Positions 59,486 to 64,000 of a stretch of DNA of 64,000 bases are shown here, in pieces. A model generated the notes under the pieces. It had not been told where the DNA came from. It did not search any database and was given only the letters and a program-made list of their open reading frames with translations. Made by a program: the position numbers and the translations under genes. The stretch is from Polytrichum commune (lineage: Eukaryota > Streptophyta > Polytrichopsida > Polytrichales > Polytrichaceae). How positions within the stretch are numbered: the stretch's first letter is position 1; every line of letters starts with the position of its first letter. The stretch covers positions 43,606,527 to 43,670,526 of the forward strand of contig OX485808.1 in NCBI GenBank assembly GCA_950295325.1. Direction: 5' to 3'.

Positions 59486-59760
59486 TGGCGGAGATGGCCT
59501 TGCCAAAGCTTGCGAGGGAGAGAGTGCGAGCGACAGCCAGTGAAGGAGAGAGAAGGCAGAGTGAGAGAGCAAGGACTTGGAAGAGCGGGGAGTCTTAAAG
59601 GCAGGGGGGACTTGGGGAGTCTTAAAGGCAAGGGGGGGGGGGTCTTGGCGCCAAAGAACGCACCAGGCTTCTATGGAGGGAATATGAGCCATCCCAAGGT
59701 TATATTCTCATGGCCCACATAATGGAAGTATGGGGCTGCGTAATAATCTTATGTAAGTTA
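59486..59760 (-). promoter_or_regulatory. Upstream region of the oxidoreductase gene
   Basis: GC-rich on average, CT-rich on the gene's sense strand, with a short direct repeat GGAGTCTTAAAGGCA (plus strand, near 59590 and 59616). No confident TATA box. Confidence 0.4.
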
Positions 59761-59949
59761 AGGAGCTCTGCAATTGTTTGGTTCCAAAAGACATAAGTAG
59801 ACAACTTCCATATAAAATGCAAGGGTGTTCAACATTCAAACATGGGATATCATGGGTTTGGTACTGTGATGGCAATTTTACAATTTTCTTAGCTAAAATA
59901 AAACTTCAGTGTAAATAGTGCCCTTTTTGAGCTTCAGAATTGCAAATGG

Positions 59950-61780
59950 ACGTGTGTGAAAAGGACTATAGGCTGAGGTTTCAGAAAGTAACTGTCAAAG
60001 ACTATGGCCTGATTTTAGGAGGTGTCAGAAGCAGATACAGGCCATTGCCTGGTAGAGAAGGAGGGCCATTATTAAGTTTGATTTTTGGAGAGAGGCAGGG
60101 AGAATGCCTGAGAGAGAGTAGAGACAGATTTTTTAAGTATTATAGAAATCTGTAAGAGGGAATTACATTTTTGCCGAGGAGTGATTCCTCGGATGCTGTC
60201 AGGCTATAGTCTGGCTATGTATTGAATTGTTTTGTCCAATCCAGGGTGTGCAACTGGATTGTGATAGTTACTGGTTTAGGCCATAGACTTTGCAGACTGA
60301 TTTTAGTGCTTGGCCAATATCTGAATATACTCCTGTTGAATTCTACTAAATATTAAATCTGTCGTGAGTGAGTTATGAAATTATAGGCTATAATCTGATG
60401 GGAAATTGATTGTGGAACAGAATGTAACTTCAATCAATAGGTTGTGCATGTGTGAATGTAATTACACATATGTTGGTTTCATCTAATGCACTTGTCGAAT
60501 TGTACAAGGACATTCTCATATGGTTGTTTATGGAAATCTGATCACCGCATAATTAACTTATGGATGACGAGTGAATAAAATTGATTAATGAATTGGGAAT
60601 GGGGAAGATTGTCTGATTGATGTGTGACAATGAAGTATCGAGAGAATACAGATTGTGTTCGAGAGACATAGGCTGATTAAGTTTACATTTATAAAGCCGA
60701 GTGTTTGCGCAGCTTCCATGTAGGCATCATTCGACTAACCTAGCAATCCTCATTTTGGAATTTGCGAGAATTGATTATCTGTGAATGAATATCTGGTTCA
60801 TTGGAAATGAAAAGGACTGATACATTTGTCTAAAACCGTTTATATAAGTAGAAAGGCCATAGCCTGTGTTCAATAACATTGATCTCGAAATGAAATTAAT
60901 ATATATATATATATATATATCTAGGCCATTGTCTGATTTATTTTGCTGATATGAAGCTATGCTTAAGTTCTGTAACTATGAGGCAATTGGTTGTGTGGAA
61001 GAAGGGCTGTGATTTTCGTTGCAGAGCGGGTATCAGGTAACTCTAAGAGTCCAGGCCATAGCCGAGTGATATTACAGGGGGAGCCTGTTGTAGGGTAACT
61101 GGTGGACATCAGCCGAATGGTTGAGTGAAGGCAATAGACTTCAAAGGGTGATCTGAACCTGTTTCCGAAGCCGAACAGACTTGACTATTGGTGACATGGC
61201 AAGTAAGCGTGATGTTTACACATAAGATGAAGAAGTAAAGTAAACTTAATCTGAACTAAAACGAAGTAAACTTAATTTTCAATTGAATTACGCGAATGTA
61301 CAGGACAATAATCTCCTGAAGGGTTAATGAAATACAAGTATGCATAATATTGTTTGAACCATAACTTCATGAAATTGAACTCTTAAGCACAACCGGGATG
61401 GAGTTATGACCTGGGTAATATGAGATATTACTACACATACGGGGTTTGGCCTATTGCTGTAAACTGAGGATGTTCTAGTTGATTTGACTAAGCCAAAGTA
61501 AGGACTATTGCCAGACGGCCTAATTTAAATGCGAAGATTAATTAAAGAATCTCGACAATCCCGAAGGGATGACAGCACCGCAACCTTCAAAGTTTCATTA
61601 AAAGGATTAATTAAATACCAGATTATTGACGATATCAAAGGGCCCTCGACTTTGATAAGCAAGACTGAAATGGGTTACTTTTGCAAATGACTATTGACAA
61701 TGGTGAGCCCTATGATTGTGCACCGCACTTGGTCCAATTAAAATGAACTCACTGCCAGACTATTGACCGGGAACTTAGAG
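59950..61780. repeat. Irregular array of an AGGCCATAGTCTG-like motif
   Basis: Variants of AGGC(C/T)AT(A/T)GTCTGATT recur, for example near 60001, 60039, 60201, 60278, 60385, 60669, 60853, 60922, 61053, 61446 and 61503, with the inverted or shortened form GACTATTG(CC/AC)AGAC or similar near 61685 and 61757. Spacing is irregular (about 40-280 bp). No gene or known element covers the region. Confidence 0.5.
60899..60920. repeat. AT dinucleotide microsatellite
   Basis: About 11 AT units. Confidence 0.95.
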
Positions 61781-63110
61781 TGAGGTGTGAGACTGTCACA
61801 TTTGCATGTACTGAATTGGAGAGACTTTTAGAGTTGTTATCCCTTACCCGTAATCTCATTGTCATCCATAATCCAAAATGAAGTGAAATAACCTTGTGTT
61901 TTTCCTAATAATCCTTATCTAAGACACCTAGATGATATAGAAATCACCTTTTAAGTCTTCCTTGATTGTTTCCCTGGGTTTGTTCTTATCCAAAAAACTA
62001 ACTACAGGTACATTTGAATTCAAAGTGTGAATTTTTTTAAATACTAAGAAATTGTCTCTTATTAGATTTAATTAAAAAATAATCACATTATTTATGATTT
62101 TTTGAAAATTCTCTATTTGACAAGTCTAGTTTAGTTTAAAAGTGAAGAAATTAATAAAATCTTAGTCCAAACCTTGATTCAAAAATCACTATGAAAAGTG
62201 GGTTCAAACCCCCTTGGACATTGCCTTTCTTATTAAAACCCGAACCCATAGAGTTGTTGAGTTTAATAAGATCATCTTATTATGATTTCGGTACAAGAGT
62301 CCAAAACTTGCCTAGTTTGACCCTTACACACCTACACGGAATGAGAGCTTAAATTTAGGTTTTGAAACCGTTTTCTATATCACGACAAGCTTAGTGTCTT
62401 CCTTGAAGCTAATTTTTTGGGATTCCTTACTTGATGGTTACAAGAGTTTCTATTACACTAAAGCAAATCCCATAACAATTGTTTTGTCAATGACAAGCCT
62501 TTCAACACTCAAGCTTCACAAGTAAGTCCTTAAAGACCCAAAACACTCAAGTCAAATGCTTTCAAACTCTAAACACGTCCAAACCTCTCAAGTAATTCTT
62601 TAAGCACTCAGTAACCTAATTTGACAGTGCTCACACGTTAGCTATGCGCCATATATCAACATGTGTCATGTCAATCTTGTAGCTCATAATAATGTAGAGT
62701 CAGTAAAGGGACTTAAAGGTTTCTAACGAGACTCAAGGTTCCGAAAGTAACATCCATTAAGAGGGCCTTTGAACCCTCAAACATTCTAAATCTTGGACCC
62801 TAATGTAAACTCAACCATGCATTTACGTGGAGATTTGACCGCTAGTTACAGATGGATCAGTTGATTTTGAGTGATAACCGGTTCAAGTTCAAGACTTCAA
62901 GCGAATTGTCGACTGGTTTAGAAGAATCTATAGAATATACCTCGAGTTAATAAAGGCGCACCAAAAGACATCAACATGTAGAGAGTTGAACTTCAAGGAA
63001 ACACTTGGATCTCAACCAATTTTGCCCATGAATCTATAGAGTATATGGAATTAAGAACACGCGTATCAATGAAGGATTCAATAATTAACAATACACCAAG
63101 TGAATGAGAC
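61781..63110. other. Gene-free stretch
   Basis: AT-rich sequence, no supported gene, no strong repeat. Confidence 0.45.
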
Positions 63111-63111
63111 A

Positions 63112-63397
63112 TGCAACACTACACTAAATAGTCCTAAATTATCGAGGCCACACTAATCTTCTAGAACCCACGCCAATTCTTGTAATGAAAATTGATGTGG
63201 ACGTTCATTTGATTTTGTACTGCTCTTGTCTTATAACTAATGTTCAATGTGTTGGTCAAAAATCTTTATGAAGACTAAGAAAAAGGCCAAGGGTTTTGAA
63301 CCCATGTTAATTCTAGAAGATTAGTGTGACCCATGCTAATGATTTTCACACGTATCTTCCCACCCACACTAATAGGACTATTTAAGTGTAGCTTTAA
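63112..63397. mobile_element. Dispersed repeat R4, copy 2 (MITE)
   Basis: The left end CACTACACTAAATAGTCCTA and the right end, reverse-complemented, GCTACACTTAAATAGTCCTA form terminal inverted repeats; a second inner pair is GACCCATGCTAATG-like sequence flanking CACACTAATCTTCTAGAA. Internal sequence aligns with 25190-25260. About 286 bp, non-coding. Confidence 0.75.
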
Positions 63398-64000
63398 GAC
63401 CCGGAATGTGGGTGTAGAGCTTCGGTTTATTGGCCCACACCGGACCACCACCTAAAACTCCACAAGCTTCTAGATGCTTTGGACATTTGACCGGGCCTAA
63501 GGAACGAAGCACAAAGTGTACCTGCCCTTTTGAGCATTTTCGGGTGTAGTTTACCCCAAATGCTTTAACTAGAGGAAAATATCCGGCCCCGGTATAAGTT
63601 ATATATTGTAAAGTATGCGTGAGTTTGAAAAACCTTCTTGACTTGAATGGTTGGTCACCTTCTCAAGTCCAACCCTAACTAGGTTTGTTGATTGACCTAA
63701 ACCAAGGGTGCTGCCTTTGTGGTTGAAATATAAAATTTTAAAATGGAAATAAAAATAGAGCTAATTGAATTGGATAATCCATACCATAGCTCTCTAGCAG
63801 CTTGGGCGGAAAATAATTAATTTTAAAGGTGCCTAAATTTTTGGGAAATTAATTTCGTTGAGTGTCCCAAAAAAGAAGAAGAAATAACCTTCAAAGAGTG
63901 CCTAAAAACACAAAATCGCCATAGTTGAAATTAGGAAAACCATCCATGAATTATAGAAATGACTTGGATGAATGTCTAACTCATTTTAAATTAATTTTTG
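63398..64000. other. Gene-free window end
   Basis: AT-rich, no recognised feature. Confidence 0.45.

Overview
The window is nuclear DNA of a land plant. All three intact genes have spliced plant-type structures with GT-AG introns, and the space between them is filled with decayed transposons, mostly short inverted-repeat elements (MITEs). The clock regulator keeps the phospho-accepting aspartate that flowering-plant pseudo-response regulators have lost. That points to a seedless plant (moss, liverwort or lycophyte), but this is inference and no lineage is proven.

Layout. 1-15.8 kb: gene-free repeat land with several MITE families, a decayed LINE on the plus strand (about 7.3-9.94 kb) and the 3' end of a second LINE type on the minus strand (about 10.57-10.96 kb). 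15.83-24.1 kb: a circadian pseudo-response regulator gene (PRR, 8 exons, 934 aa, plus strand) with a GC-rich promoter and leader that includes an evening element. 24-32.2 kb: repeats, including a long inverted repeat with MITEs nested inside it. 32.3-38.1 kb: a polypyrimidine-tract-binding-like splicing regulator (10 exons, 525 aa, plus strand, closest to Arabidopsis PTB3) preceded by a CU-rich leader. 38.1-54.6 kb: repeats, including a tandem 188-bp duplication, a tRNA-derived SINE-like sequence, a broken FCP1-like phosphatase domain, an internally deleted Copia element between recognisable LTRs, a 320-bp near-perfect palindrome, a second nearly identical Harbinger-type MITE and a 35-bp satellite. 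54.67-59.5 kb: an intact AMID/FSP1-like FAD/NAD(P)H oxidoreductase gene (7 exons, 378 aa, minus strand), whose introns hold a LINE tail and a perfect 120-bp tandem duplication. 59.8-64 kb: no gene, but one stretch carries a recurring short motif.

The three genes do different jobs (circadian transcriptional repression, RNA splicing control, membrane quinone/NAD(P)H redox) and are spaced 8-16 kb apart, so no operon-like cooperation is implied. I reconstructed all exon borders by eye. Phases close exactly in every case (935, 526 and 379 codons including stops), which supports the models. Nothing prokaryotic, viral or CRISPR-like was seen. The best leads are the PRR that keeps Asp-Asp-Lys, the two hairpin-forming elements as possible small-RNA sources, and the exon relic inside the PTB gene.
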